Shown here piece after piece: positions 1 to 7,739 of a stretch of 31,594 bases of DNA (its first letter is position 1; every line of letters starts with the position of its first letter). Source of the DNA: Schlegelella_A sp038241255 (GTDB lineage: Bacteria > Pseudomonadota > Gammaproteobacteria > Burkholderiales > Burkholderiaceae_C). The stretch spans positions 1 to 31,594 of the forward strand of contig JBBRFW010000042.1 in NCBI GenBank assembly GCA_038241255.1. The letters are read 5' to 3'. The translations under genes were made by a program, and so were the position numbers. The notes under the pieces are model-generated. The model saw nothing but the letters and a program-made list of their open reading frames with translations. It was not told the DNA's origin and ran no database searches.

Positions 1-390
1 GTCACGCTCACCAACGAGCACGCCGGCTCCGACGGCGACATCTTCTCGCACAACGTCAAGCTCATGAAGATCGGCCCGCTCGTCGGCATGCGGACCTGGG
101 GCGGCGTGGTCGGCATCTGGCCGCGCCACAAGCTCGTCGACGGCACCGAGACGACGCAGCCCGAGTTCGCGTTCTGGTTCACCGACGTCGGCTTCGGCGT
201 CGAGAACCACGGCACCGACCCCGACATCGAGGTCGACAACGCGCCGCAGGACAGCGCCGCCGGCCGCGACCGCCAGCTCGAGGTCGCGCTGCAGACGGCG
301 CTCGAAGCCACCGATCGAACGGCCCCGCTGCGCGCGCCGGAGGCGGCGCGGCCGGCGCGCGCGAGGAAGCCCCTGCCACCGCGTCGCTGA
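1..390 (+). CDS. Tricorn-like S41 protease, C-terminal end (partial)
   Basis: The frame is open from base 1 to the TGA at 388-390, so this is the last 129 residues of a gene that begins left of the window. The segment carries the S41/tricorn signature: a GSDGDIFSH block, which holds the family's nucleophilic serine, followed by GPLVGMRTWGGVVGI, then a TTQPEF block and a GVENHGTDPDIEVDN block that close the protease core in tricorn homologues. The last 30 residues are Arg/Pro/Ala-rich and look like a disordered tail. Tricorn-type proteases are large, with beta-propeller and PDZ parts before the protease domain, and degrade peptides in the cytoplasm or periplasm; those parts lie outside the window. 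It is convergent with the peroxiredoxin gene, with a gap of only 19 bases. Confidence 0.9.
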   Translation, partial: VTLTNEHAGSDGDIFSHNVKLMKIGPLVGMRTWGGVVGIWPRHKLVDGTETTQPEFAFWFTDVGFGVENHGTDPDIEVDNAPQDSAAGRDRQLEVALQTALEATDRTAPLRAPEAARPARARKPLPPRR

Positions 391-409
391 GTGACGGCCA
401 AGGGCGATG

Positions 410-1066
410 CTACTTGGGCTGCGCAACGACGCGCAGGTAGGGCTTGATCGTCTTGTAGCCCTGCGGGTACTTCTTCCTGGCCTCCTCGTCGGAGACCGAG
501 CCGGCGATGATGACGTCGTCGCCCTGCTTCCAGTTCGCCGGCGTCGCCACCTGGTGCCTGGCGGTGAGCTGCATCGAGTCGAGCACGCGCAGGATCTCGT
601 CGAAGTTGCGACCGGTGGTCATCGGGTAGGTGAGCATCAGCTTGATCTTCTTGTCGGGGCCGATGACGAAGACCGAGCGCACGGTCGCGTTGTTGGCGGC
701 GGTGCGGCCGTCCGCTCCGACCTCGTCGGCGGGAAGCATGTTGTAGAGCTTGGCGACCTTGAGGTCGTGGTCCGCGATCATCGGGTACTTGACCTCCGAA
801 CCCTGCGTCTCATGGATGTCCTTGGCCCAGGCGCTGTGGCGGTCGACCGGGTCGGCCGAAAGGCCGATGAGCTTGGCTTTCCGCTTGGTGAACTCGGGCT
901 CGATCCTGGCCATGTAGCCGAGCTCGGTCGTGCAGACGGGGGTGAAGTCCTTGGGATGCGAGAAAAGGATCGCCCACTGGTCGCCGATCCACTCGTGGAA
1001 ACGAATCTTTCCATGCGTGGTGTCGGCTTCGAAATCGGGCGCGATGTCGTTGATGCGCAGGGACAT
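410..1066 (-). CDS. 1-Cys peroxiredoxin (Prx6 type)
   Basis: A 218-residue thiol peroxidase that reduces hydrogen peroxide and organic hydroperoxides in the cytoplasm. The N-terminal thioredoxin-fold peroxidase domain contains the active-site motif DFTPVCTTE with the peroxidatic Cys45 and its Thr42 partner. The length and the C-terminal extension match the Prx6/1-Cys subfamily rather than AhpC. I chose the ATG at 1066 because it is preceded by a strong GAGGAG ribosome-binding site and starts the conserved MSLRINDIAPDFEA block; the open frame extends 24 codons further upstream without homology. It lies downstream of uraH and puuD on the same strand, with 155 bases between it and puuD, enough for its own promoter. 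PuuD feeds electrons to a cytochrome and need not make peroxide, so a functional link to urate oxidation is only possible. Confidence 0.93.
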   Translation of the reverse strand: MSLRINDIAPDFEADTTHGKIRFHEWIGDQWAILFSHPKDFTPVCTTELGYMARIEPEFTKRKAKLIGLSADPVDRHSAWAKDIHETQGSEVKYPMIADHDLKVAKLYNMLPADEVGADGRTAANNATVRSVFVIGPDKKIKLMLTYPMTTGRNFDEILRVLDSMQLTARHQVATPANWKQGDDVIIAGSVSDEEARKKYPQGYKTIKPYLRVVAQPK

Positions 1067-1221
1067 GAGGTGCTCCTCAAGTGGTGGGATCGCAAAGTAT
1101 GCCGCGCACGAACGGCGTCGGCCGACGCGAGCCGGCAAGCCGAGACGTAACCGAGCCTTTCCCCTGCCGTCGGTGCTGGCATTCCTCTGGCCGCGCCGCC
1201 GCGCTGCCCTGCCGCCGCGAG

Positions 1222-2427
1222 CTAGCGCGGCGCCCCGGCTTCGTACCAGCGCGCAAGGGCGCCGCGCTCACTGTCGGTGATGCCGGTGGCATTGTTCATC
1301 GGCATGAGCCGGAGCACGACCGCCTGTTGGTACAGCGCCTGCGCGTGGGCGGCGATCTCGGCCGGCGAGTCGAGGCGGACGTTCTTGTTCGCGAAGGCGG
1401 CGTTGTGGCAGACGCTGCAGCGCTGCGTGACGATCGCCTGCACCTCGGCGAAGGCGGGGGGCCTGGCCGCTGCGCTCGTCGCTGCAGCAGGAGCCGACGG
1501 CGCCGGTCGCAGCAGCGCGACGGTCGCGACGACGATGAGCGCGCCGGCGATCGCGTAGCGCCATGGCACCGCCCTTTCCTCGACGAGCGCCTTGTGGCGC
1601 AGCACGAAAGAGACGCGGACCAGCGCGCCGGCGAGCATCAGCGCGACCAGCACGACCCAGTTGAGTTTCGCGCCGAAGATGAATCCGTAGTGGTTGCTGA
1701 TCATCGTGAAGACGACCGGCAGCGTGAAGTAGGTGTTGTGGACGCTGCGCTGCTTGCCGCGCTGGCCGTGCACCGGGTCGACCGGCTTGCCGTCGCGCAG
1801 CGCGGCGACGACCTTGCGCTGCCCGGGGATGATCCAGTGCGCGACGTTGGCGGTCATCGTCGTCGCCATCATCGCGCCAACGAGGAGGAACGCAGCGCGG
1901 CCGGCGAACAGGCGGCAAGAGAGCCATGACGCGAAGACGATCAGCACGACCACCAGCGCGCCGACGATCAGGTCGCCGTGGCGGCGCGGCCCGAAGACGC
2001 GGCAGATCGCGTCGTAGACGATCCAGAAGGCGGCGAAGAACGCCAGCGCAGTGACGACCGCCGCCGTGGGCGTCCAGTCGAACACCGCCTTGTCGATCAG
2101 GAACGTGCGCGCGTTGAAGAGGTACAGCACGGCGAAGAGCGCGAAGCCGGTAAGCCAGGTCGAGTAGCTCTCCCACATCGACCAGTGCAGGCGATCAGGC
2201 AGGCGGGCCGGCGCAACCGGGTACTTCTGCTGGTGGTAGAAGCCGCCGCCGTGTACCGCCCAGAGCTCGCCGCCGATGCCTTTCGCGCGATCGTTCTCGT
2301 CGGCCGGGGGCGTGAGGCTCGAGTCGAGGCCGACGAAGTAGAACGACGCACCGATCCAGGCGATGCCCGTGATCACGTGCGCCCAGCGCAGTGCGAAGCC
2401 GACCCAATCGAGCAGGTACGCGTCCAC
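1222..2427 (-). CDS. puuD: Membrane urate hydroxylase with cytochrome c domain (PuuD)
   Basis: PuuD oxidises urate to 5-hydroxyisourate at the inner membrane and passes electrons to its own cytochrome c domain rather than to oxygen. The 401-residue protein begins with the family's MDAYLLDWVGFALRW segment and has about eight hydrophobic helices up to roughly residue 305, with conserved blocks such as WIGASFYF, GGGFYHQQKY and ISNHYG. After an Ala/Pro linker a short c-type cytochrome domain carries the haem motif CSVCH at residues 337-341, with a candidate axial methionine in LRLMPMNNATG near 375-377. The length agrees with the family. It starts 24 bases after the end of uraH on the same strand, so the two genes are very likely one transcript performing consecutive steps. 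The stop codon lies in a G+C-rich inverted sequence. Confidence 0.95.
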   Translation of the reverse strand: MDAYLLDWVGFALRWAHVITGIAWIGASFYFVGLDSSLTPPADENDRAKGIGGELWAVHGGGFYHQQKYPVAPARLPDRLHWSMWESYSTWLTGFALFAVLYLFNARTFLIDKAVFDWTPTAAVVTALAFFAAFWIVYDAICRVFGPRRHGDLIVGALVVVLIVFASWLSCRLFAGRAAFLLVGAMMATTMTANVAHWIIPGQRKVVAALRDGKPVDPVHGQRGKQRSVHNTYFTLPVVFTMISNHYGFIFGAKLNWVVLVALMLAGALVRVSFVLRHKALVEERAVPWRYAIAGALIVVATVALLRPAPSAPAAATSAAARPPAFAEVQAIVTQRCSVCHNAAFANKNVRLDSPAEIAAHAQALYQQAVVLRLMPMNNATGITDSERGALARWYEAGAPR

Positions 2428-2451
2428 GTCGGTGCGCCGGCCCGTGCCTGC

Positions 2452-2805
2452 TCAGCTGCCGCGATAGGTCGAGTACGACCAGGGGCTGACGAGGAGCGGC
2501 ACGTGGTAGTGCTGGTCGGCCGCGGCGATGCCGAAATCGAGCGGCACGTCGCCCAGGAAGGGCGGATCGGGCAGCTCGGTGCCACGCGCCGCGAAGTACG
2601 CGGCGACGGCGAAGACGAGACGGTAGCGCCCGGGGCGGAGCGCGGCGCCTTCGAGCAGCGGCGCGTCGGCGCGGCCGTCGTCGTTCAGGACCAGCGACTT
2701 CAGCTCACGCGAGACACCGTCGTCGACGCGGAAGAACGCAACGCGCATTCCCGAAGCCGGGCAGCCGTTTGCGGTGTCGAGCACGTGCGTCGTGAGCTTT
2801 CCCAT
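2452..2805 (-). CDS. uraH: 5-hydroxyisourate hydrolase (transthyretin-like)
   Basis: HIU hydrolase opens 5-hydroxyisourate, the product of PuuD, to OHCU. The 117-residue protein is the usual length and has both family hallmarks: the N-terminal LTTHVLDTANG block with the active-site histidine, and the C-terminal tetrapeptide YRGS that closes the active site of bacterial transthyretin-related proteins. The DQHYHVPLLVSPWSYSTYRGS end is typical. The ATG at 2805 is preceded by AGGGAAGG and starts exactly at the family start; the longer open frame upstream runs through the neighbouring gene on the other strand. It is the first gene of the minus-strand urate unit uraH-puuD and is divergent from puuE with 65 bases between. 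Confidence 0.95.
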   Translation of the reverse strand: MGKLTTHVLDTANGCPASGMRVAFFRVDDGVSRELKSLVLNDDGRADAPLLEGAALRPGRYRLVFAVAAYFAARGTELPDPPFLGDVPLDFGIAAADQHYHVPLLVSPWSYSTYRGS

Positions 2806-2870
2806 CGGGCCTTCCCTGCCCTGCGGAGATCCGAAGGCGCTGCGCAAAAGTGTATCGTCGCCGGCACTCG
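2806..2870. promoter_or_regulatory. Divergent uraH / puuE promoter region
   Basis: The 65 bases between the uraH start (minus) and the puuE start (plus) must hold the control sites of both units unless transcription comes from further away. On the minus strand TACACT (bases 2849-2854) could be a -10 element for uraH. On the plus strand the same A+T-richer patch gives TATCGT. No clear operator palindrome is visible. The assignment is positional, and the hexamers are weak matches. Confidence 0.35.
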
Positions 2871-3862
2871 ATGAGCGCTTCTTCTTCCTATCCGCGCGAC
2901 CTGCGCGGCCACGCCTATCCGCGCGACCTGCGCGGCCACGGCGGTGACCCGCCGCATGCACGCTGGCCGAACAGCGCGCGAATCGCCGTTCAGTTCATCC
3001 TCAACTACGAGAAAGGCGGCGAGAACAGCGTGCTCCACGGCGACGCCGCGTCGGAGACCTTCCTCTCCGAGCTCGTCACCGCGCAGGCGTATGAGAACCG
3101 GCACATGACGATGGCGTCGATGTACGAGTACGGCTCGCGCGCCGGCGTCTGGCGGATCCTGTGCGAATTCGATGCGCGCGGCCTGCCGCTCACCGTCTTC
3201 GGCGTCGCCATGGCGCTCGAGCGCTATCGCGAGCTGGTCGGCGAGTTCATGAAGCGAGACCACGAGATTGCCAATCATGGCCTGCGCTGGATCCACTACC
3301 AGAACCTGCCCGAGGCGGCGACCGAGCGGCGCGACGTCGACATCGCGACGAAGGTGCTGAGCTCAGCGGCGGCGCCTGGCCGCTCGGCTGGTACACCGGC
3401 CGCGACAGCCCGAACACGCGCCGCCTCGTCGTCGAGCACGGCGGCTACGAGTACGACAGTGACTACTACGGCGACGACCTGCCGTGTTGGACCGAGGTCG
3501 AGAAAAGCGACGGCCACCGCGTGCCGCACCTCATCGTGCCGTATTCCCTCGACACCAACGACATGCGCTTCGTGTAGGCGCAGTTCTTCAACACCGGGGA
3601 GCACTTCTTTACTTACCTGCGCGACGCGTTCGACGCGCACTACGCCGAAGCCGACCCGGGCGGCCTCGACCGGCCGAAGATGATGTCGATCGGCATGCAC
3701 TGCCGCGTGCTCGGCAAACCGGGCCGGATCGGCGCGCTGCGCCGCTTCCTCGATCACGTTCAGGGGCACGAGGGCTTGTGGATCGCGCGCCGGATCGACA
3801 TCGCGCGCCACTGGAAGGCCATGCATCCGTTCACCGCGACACGTGGCGTGGGAGTTGCGTGA
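2871..3862 (+). pseudogene. puuE: Broken allantoinase gene puuE (frameshift plus internal stop)
   Basis: PuuE allantoinases belong to the polysaccharide deacetylase fold and open allantoin to allantoate. The reading begins at ATG 2871 with the family sequence YPRDLRGH, followed by IAVQFILNYEKGGEN, MYEYGSRAGVWRIL, LTVFGVAMALE and HGLRWIHYQN. Near 3357-3361 the frame is lost: homology resumes one frame over at ELSGG, then PLGWYTGRDSPNTRRL and YDSDYYGDDLP. Compared with the usual spacing this fits a 4-base loss. In the second frame an amber TAG at 3575-3577 interrupts TNDMRFV/AQFFNTGEHFF, after which homology continues (MMSIGMHCRVLGKPGR, RRIDIARHW) to the TGA at 3860-3862. The N-terminus also carries a perfect 27-base tandem duplication. 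Apart from these lesions all conserved blocks are present, so decay is recent, or the lesions are sequencing or assembly errors. Confidence 0.9.
2887..2940 (+). repeat. Perfect 27-bp tandem duplication inside puuE
   Basis: Bases 2887-2913 and 2914-2940 are identical 27-base units placed head to tail. The unit encodes nine residues, so the frame is kept and the N-terminal family motif YPRDLRGH appears twice (SYPRDLRGH then AYPRDLRGH). Members of the PuuE family normally have this motif once, directly before the G-PP-RWP segment. A slippage or unequal-exchange duplication is the simplest cause. Confidence 0.95.
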
Positions 3863-3895
3863 CGCGCTCCCCTCCGCTGCCCTCAAGGAACGACC

Positions 3896-4861
3896 ATGAC
3901 CTTTCCTCTTCGCCGTCGCGATCTCCTCGGTGCCGGCGCCGCCGCGCTCGCCTTCCCGGCCTGGGCCGGGTACCCCGACAAGCCGATCCGGATCGTCGTC
4001 ACGTTCGCCGCCGGCGGGGCCAGCGACATCGTCGCCCGTGTCATCGGCGAGCAGATCGGCAAGAAGCTCGGCCAGGCGGTGATCATCGACAACCGGCCGG
4101 GCGCGGGCGGCAGCGTCGGCGGCACGAACGTCGTCCAGTCGCCCGCCGACGGCTACACGCTGATGCTCTCCAACTCGACGCCGATCTCGATCGGCCCGTT
4201 CGCGCTCGAGAAGCAGCCGTATGACCCGATCGCCGACTTCACCCACATCGCCTCGATCGGCTCGGCGCCTTGCGTCGTCATGGCCAATCCGACGGTCGGC
4301 ATCAACACCATCGTCGATCTGGAGAACGCGGCGAAGAAGGCCGGCGGGCTCCAGTTCGGCTCGGGCGGGCCGGCGTCGATCGGCCACATCTACGGCGAGC
4401 TGATGAACCGCGCCCTGGGCATCAGGATGACGCACGTGCCGTACCGCGGCGGCGCGCCGATGACGACCGACCTCATCGGCGGCGTGATCCCGATCGGCAT
4501 CGACGTCATCACCGCCTTCGTGCCGTACTTCAAGACCGGCCAGATCAAGCCACTCGCCGTCACCTCGGCGCAGCGCTCGCCGCTCGCGCCCGAGGTGCCG
4601 ACGGTCGTCGAGAGCGGCCACGGCCGGCTCGTCCTCGACAACTTCTTCGGCCTCTCGGGTCCGGCCAAGATGCCGGCCGACCTGGTGGCGCGACTCAACG
4701 CCGCGACCAACGAGGTGCTGGCCCAGCCCGACATCAGGAAGCGCCTGCTCGAGCTCGGCGTCACCCCGACGCCGGGAACGCCCGCCGACTTCCAGGCCTT
4801 CGTCCGAGACCAGGTCAGCGCGCTGCAGGCGGTCGTCAAGACCGTGCGCGTCACGCTCTGA
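3896..4861 (+). CDS. Bug/TctC-family periplasmic solute-binding protein
   Basis: A 321-residue extracytoplasmic binding protein of the tripartite tricarboxylate transporter (TctC, Bug) family. The N-terminus has a twin-arginine-like RRRDLL motif followed by a hydrophobic stretch ending AFPAWA, so export, perhaps by Tat, is likely. The mature part starts with the family pattern YPDKPIRIVVTFAAGG, followed by SDIVARVIGEQ, IDNRPGAGGSVGG and SPADGYTLML. The ATG is preceded by AAGGAA. No TctA or TctB membrane component is nearby, as is common for Bug proteins in Burkholderiales. It sits between puuE and the uraD fusion, so a purine-derived or ureide ligand is a reasonable guess, but the ligand cannot be read from the sequence. 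Confidence 0.92.
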   Translation: MTFPLRRRDLLGAGAAALAFPAWAGYPDKPIRIVVTFAAGGASDIVARVIGEQIGKKLGQAVIIDNRPGAGGSVGGTNVVQSPADGYTLMLSNSTPISIGPFALEKQPYDPIADFTHIASIGSAPCVVMANPTVGINTIVDLENAAKKAGGLQFGSGGPASIGHIYGELMNRALGIRMTHVPYRGGAPMTTDLIGGVIPIGIDVITAFVPYFKTGQIKPLAVTSAQRSPLAPEVPTVVESGHGRLVLDNFFGLSGPAKMPADLVARLNAATNEVLAQPDIRKRLLELGVTPTPGTPADFQAFVRDQVSALQAVVKTVRVTL

Positions 4862-4883
4862 TCGCGACGGTCGCGACGCGACG

Positions 4884-6677
4884 ATGGACGAAGCCCTGAC
4901 GCTGGACCGCCTGAACGGCGCCTCGCACAAGGACTATGGCGCCCTTCTCGCGGGCACGTACGAGCACTCGCCGTGGGTCGCCGAGCGCGCCTGGCCGCGC
5001 GGCCCGTTCCGCAGCCTCGCCCACCTGAAGCGCACGCTGGTCGAGGTCGTCACTGAGGCCGAGCGCGACGAGCAGTTGGCGCTTTTGCGTTCGCACCCCG
5101 AGCTGGACGGCAAGGCGATGGCGGCGGACACGCTGACCGCCGAATCGAGCCGCGAGCAAGGCAAGGCCGGCCTCACCGCCTGCACGCCGGCCGAGCTCGC
5201 GACGATCGCTCGCCTGAACGCCGCCTACCGCGAGCGCTTCGGTTTCCCCTTCATGCTCGCCGTGCGCGGCCCGCGCGGCGACGGCCTGAGCATGTCGGAG
5301 ATCGTCGCCACGTTCGAGCGTCGCCTCGAGAGCCATCCCGACTTCGAGCTCGCGGAAGCGATGCGCAACGTGCACCGCGTCGCCGAGCTGCGCCTCGACG
5401 ACCGCTTCGGCGTCGTCCCCGTGCTCGGCCGGCAATCCTGGGATTGCGCCGAGCTTCTTGCGCGCCATTCCGACCCCGGCTTCGTCGAGCAGGGCCAGCT
5501 CACCGTCACCTACCTCACCGAGGCCCACCGCGCTTGCGCTGCCCAACTCGTGCGCTGGATGAGGGAGTGCGGCTTCGACAAGGTCACGATCGACGCCGTC
5601 GGCAACGTCGTCGGTGTCTATCGCGCCGAAACGGCGGGCGCCAAGCGTCTGCTCACCGGCTCGCACTATGACACGGTGCGCAACGGCGGCAAGTACGACG
5701 GCCGGCTCGGCATCTTCGTGCCGATGATCGCGGTGCGCGAGCTGAAGCGCGCCGGCCGCCGCCTGCCGTTCGCGCTCGAGCTGGTCGCCTTCGCGGAGGA
5801 GGAAGGCCAGCGCTACAAGGCGACCTTCCTCGGCTCGGGCGCGCTCGTCGGCCAGTTCGATGCGCTCTGGCTCGACCAGCTCGACGCCAATGGCGTGTCG
5901 ATGCGCGAAGCGATGCTGCACGCCGGCCTGCCAGGGACGCCGCTCGCGATCGCCCGGCTGAAGCGCAATCCCGCCGACTACCTCGCCTTCGTCGAGGTCC
6001 ACATCGAGCAGGGGCCGGTGCTGAGCGAGCTCGGCCTGCCCCTTGGCGTCGTCACCTCGATCAACGGCGGCCTGCGCTTCGCCGGCGAGGTGCGCGGCAT
6101 GGCGAGCCACGCCGGCACGACGCCGATGGCGAGCCGGCGCGACGCCGCCGCCGCGGTCGCCGAGATCGCCGTCTACCTCGAGCAGCGCGCGCGTCAGGCG
6201 CCAAACCTTGTCGGCACGATGGGCATGCTCGAAGTGCCGAACGGATCGACCAACGTCGTCCCCGGCCGCTGCCGCTTCACGCTCGACATCCGCGCCACCA
6301 CCGACCCGGTGCGCGACGCCTGCGTCGCCGACGTGCTCGCCGAGGCCGAGGCGGTCTGCGCCCGGCGCGGCGTCTCGCTCGCGCTCGAGGAGACGATGCG
6401 CGTCGCCGCCTCGCCGTCGGCGCCCGAATGGCAGGCGCGCTGGGAACGCGCGGTCGAGTCGCTCGCCCTGCCCGTGCACCGCATGCCGAGCGGCGCCGGC
6501 CACGACGCGATGAAGCTCGGCGAGATCCTGCCGCAGGCGATGCTGTTCGTGCGCGGAGAGAACGCCGGCATCAGTCACAACCCGCTCGAGTCGAGCAACG
6601 CCGATGACATGCAGCTGGCGATCGATGCCTTCCTCCACCTCCTCGACGGCCTCGCCGCCGAAGCCGTGCTGCGATGA
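4884..6677 (+). CDS. uraD: Fusion: OHCU decarboxylase + allantoate amidohydrolase-like M20 enzyme
   Basis: One 597-residue open frame with two enzymes. Residues 1-170 are an OHCU decarboxylase (UraD), with the catalytic His71 in SHPELDGKA, the RFGFPFMLAVRG block and the C-terminal helix HPDFELAEAMRNVHRVAELRLDDRF; this makes S-allantoin from OHCU. After a linker of about 30 residues, residues 200-597 form a complete M20-family hydrolase of the AllC/HyuC group. It has GSHYDTV with metal ligand His261, YDG with Asp272, AEEEGQR near 305-310, VEVHIEQGP with His373, the dimer-domain block SHAGTTPM, and SGAGHDAM plus GISHNPLE at the end. All metal ligands of an active enzyme appear present. Context makes allantoate the likely substrate, although N-carbamoyl amino acid hydrolases look alike. 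The frame is uninterrupted across the junction. It overlaps the next gene by ATGA. Confidence 0.93.
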   Translation: MDEALTLDRLNGASHKDYGALLAGTYEHSPWVAERAWPRGPFRSLAHLKRTLVEVVTEAERDEQLALLRSHPELDGKAMAADTLTAESSREQGKAGLTACTPAELATIARLNAAYRERFGFPFMLAVRGPRGDGLSMSEIVATFERRLESHPDFELAEAMRNVHRVAELRLDDRFGVVPVLGRQSWDCAELLARHSDPGFVEQGQLTVTYLTEAHRACAAQLVRWMRECGFDKVTIDAVGNVVGVYRAETAGAKRLLTGSHYDTVRNGGKYDGRLGIFVPMIAVRELKRAGRRLPFALELVAFAEEEGQRYKATFLGSGALVGQFDALWLDQLDANGVSMREAMLHAGLPGTPLAIARLKRNPADYLAFVEVHIEQGPVLSELGLPLGVVTSINGGLRFAGEVRGMASHAGTTPMASRRDAAAAVAEIAVYLEQRARQAPNLVGTMGMLEVPNGSTNVVPGRCRFTLDIRATTDPVRDACVADVLAEAEAVCARRGVSLALEETMRVAASPSAPEWQARWERAVESLALPVHRMPSGAGHDAMKLGEILPQAMLFVRGENAGISHNPLESSNADDMQLAIDAFLHLLDGLAAEAVLR

Positions 6678-7068
6678 GCGCGTCCCCGCACGACGATGAC
6701 AACGCGCGCCTCGACGCATGGATCGACGCGAACTTCGACGCCGAGGTCTGCTTCCTGCAGGCGCTGGTGCGCGTGCCGACCGACACACCGCCCGGCGACA
6801 ACGGGCCGCACGCCGAGGCGACCGCGACGCTGCTCGAAGGCTTCGGCTTCGCCGTCGAGCGCCATCCGGTGCCCGACGACATCGTCCGCGCCCATGGCCT
6901 GACCTCGATCACCAACCTCGTCGTTCGGCGCCGCTACGGCGACGGGCCGACGATCGCGCTCAACGCCCACGGCGACGTCGTCCCGCCCGGCGAAGGCTGG
7001 CACCACGACCTTACGGCGGCGAGATCGAGGACGGCAGGATCTACGGCCGCGCCGCCGCGGTCAGCAAG
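6674..7068 (+). pseudogene. 5' fragment of an M20-family peptidase/deacylase gene
   Basis: The ATG at 6674 overlaps the stop of the upstream fusion gene (ATGA), so this was its operon partner. About 115 codons match the N-terminus of ArgE/DapE-type M20 hydrolases: LQALVRVPTDTPPGDNGPHA, then a metal-site block ALNAHGDVVPPGEGW. At about 7010 one base is missing, after which the neighbouring frame continues the family sequence YGGEIEDGRIYGRAAAVSK. At that point the M20 sequence stops and ABC ATPase sequence starts. The rest of the enzyme, roughly 300 residues including most metal ligands, is absent. The product cannot be a working hydrolase. Confidence 0.88.
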
Positions 7069-7739
7069 ACGTTCATGAAGCTCGCGACCGGCCTCAGGAT
7101 GCCGTCGCGCGGCTCGATCGCCGTTGACGGCAAGCCGATCGTCGGCCCGCTCAAGGTCACCGGCATGGCATTCCAGGCGTCGTCGCTGTTGCCGTGGCGC
7201 ACGACGCTCGACAACGTCCTGCTGCCGCTCGAGATCGTCGAGCCGCACCGCACGAACTTCCGGCGCGAGCGCCCCGCATTCGCCGCCAAGGCGAGGCGCC
7301 TGCTCGCCAGCGTGGGCCTCGACGGCCACGCCGACCAGTTCCCGTGGGAGCTCGCCGGCGGCATGCAGCAGCGCCCTCGATCTGTCGCGCCCTCGTCCAC
7401 GAGCCGAAGATGCTCCTGCTCGACGAACCGTTCGGCGCGCTCCACGCGTTCACGCGAGGAGCTCTGGTGCATCCTGCGCGACCTGCACGCCGCACAGCGC
7501 TTCAACGTGATCCTCGTCACCCACGACCTGCGCGAGGCGGTGTTCCTCGCCGACACGGTCTCGTGATGAGCCGGGCCCCCGGCCGCATGCTGGTGCGGCG
7601 CGAGATCGCGCTGCCGCGGCCGCGCGACCTCGAGGTCACGTACAGCAAGGTGTTCACCAACATCGTCCACGAGCTGCGCGCGCACATCGGCGCGATCCGG
7701 AGGCCGGTCGCGACGGCGCCGTCAGCGGTGGCCCCATGA
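7066..7739 (+). pseudogene. ABC transporter ATPase gene (SsuB/TauB type), 5' truncated and frameshifted
   Basis: The sequence enters at the end of a Walker A region: KTFMKLATGL, where an intact relative would read GKST/GKTT followed by FMKLATGL. The first 40-50 residues and the phosphate-binding loop are missing. The Q-loop region FQASSLLPWRTTLDNVLLPLE, the signature ELAGGMQQR, Walker B MLLLDEPFGAL and the H-loop VILVTHDLREAVFLADTV are all visible, but in alternating frames. Shifts fall near 7375 (one base lost), 7455 (two lost) and 7561 (one lost), judged against the family sequence. The final frame ends at TGA 7737-7739 and overlaps the permease start by ATGA, so this is the remains of the permease's own ATPase. 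The family imports sulfonates, nitrate, taurine or pyrimidine-like compounds; here a purine-related solute is inferred from context. Confidence 0.88.

Noticed and set aside
1205..1235. G+C-rich inverted sequence around the puuD stop codon as an intrinsic terminator
   Set aside because: The stem is short, there is no T-run on the transcribed strand, and such palindromes are frequent at this base composition.
3340..3380. Programmed ribosomal frameshifting in puuE
   Set aside because: There is no slippery heptamer at the site, the spacing suggests missing codons, and the same gene has a later stop codon.
4851..6788. A 645-codon open frame on the minus strand across the uraD fusion gene
   Set aside because: It is antisense to a gene with full family motifs, has a low-complexity Arg/Asp/Glu/Ala/His composition and no recognisable domain. 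Long antisense frames are expected at this G+C content.
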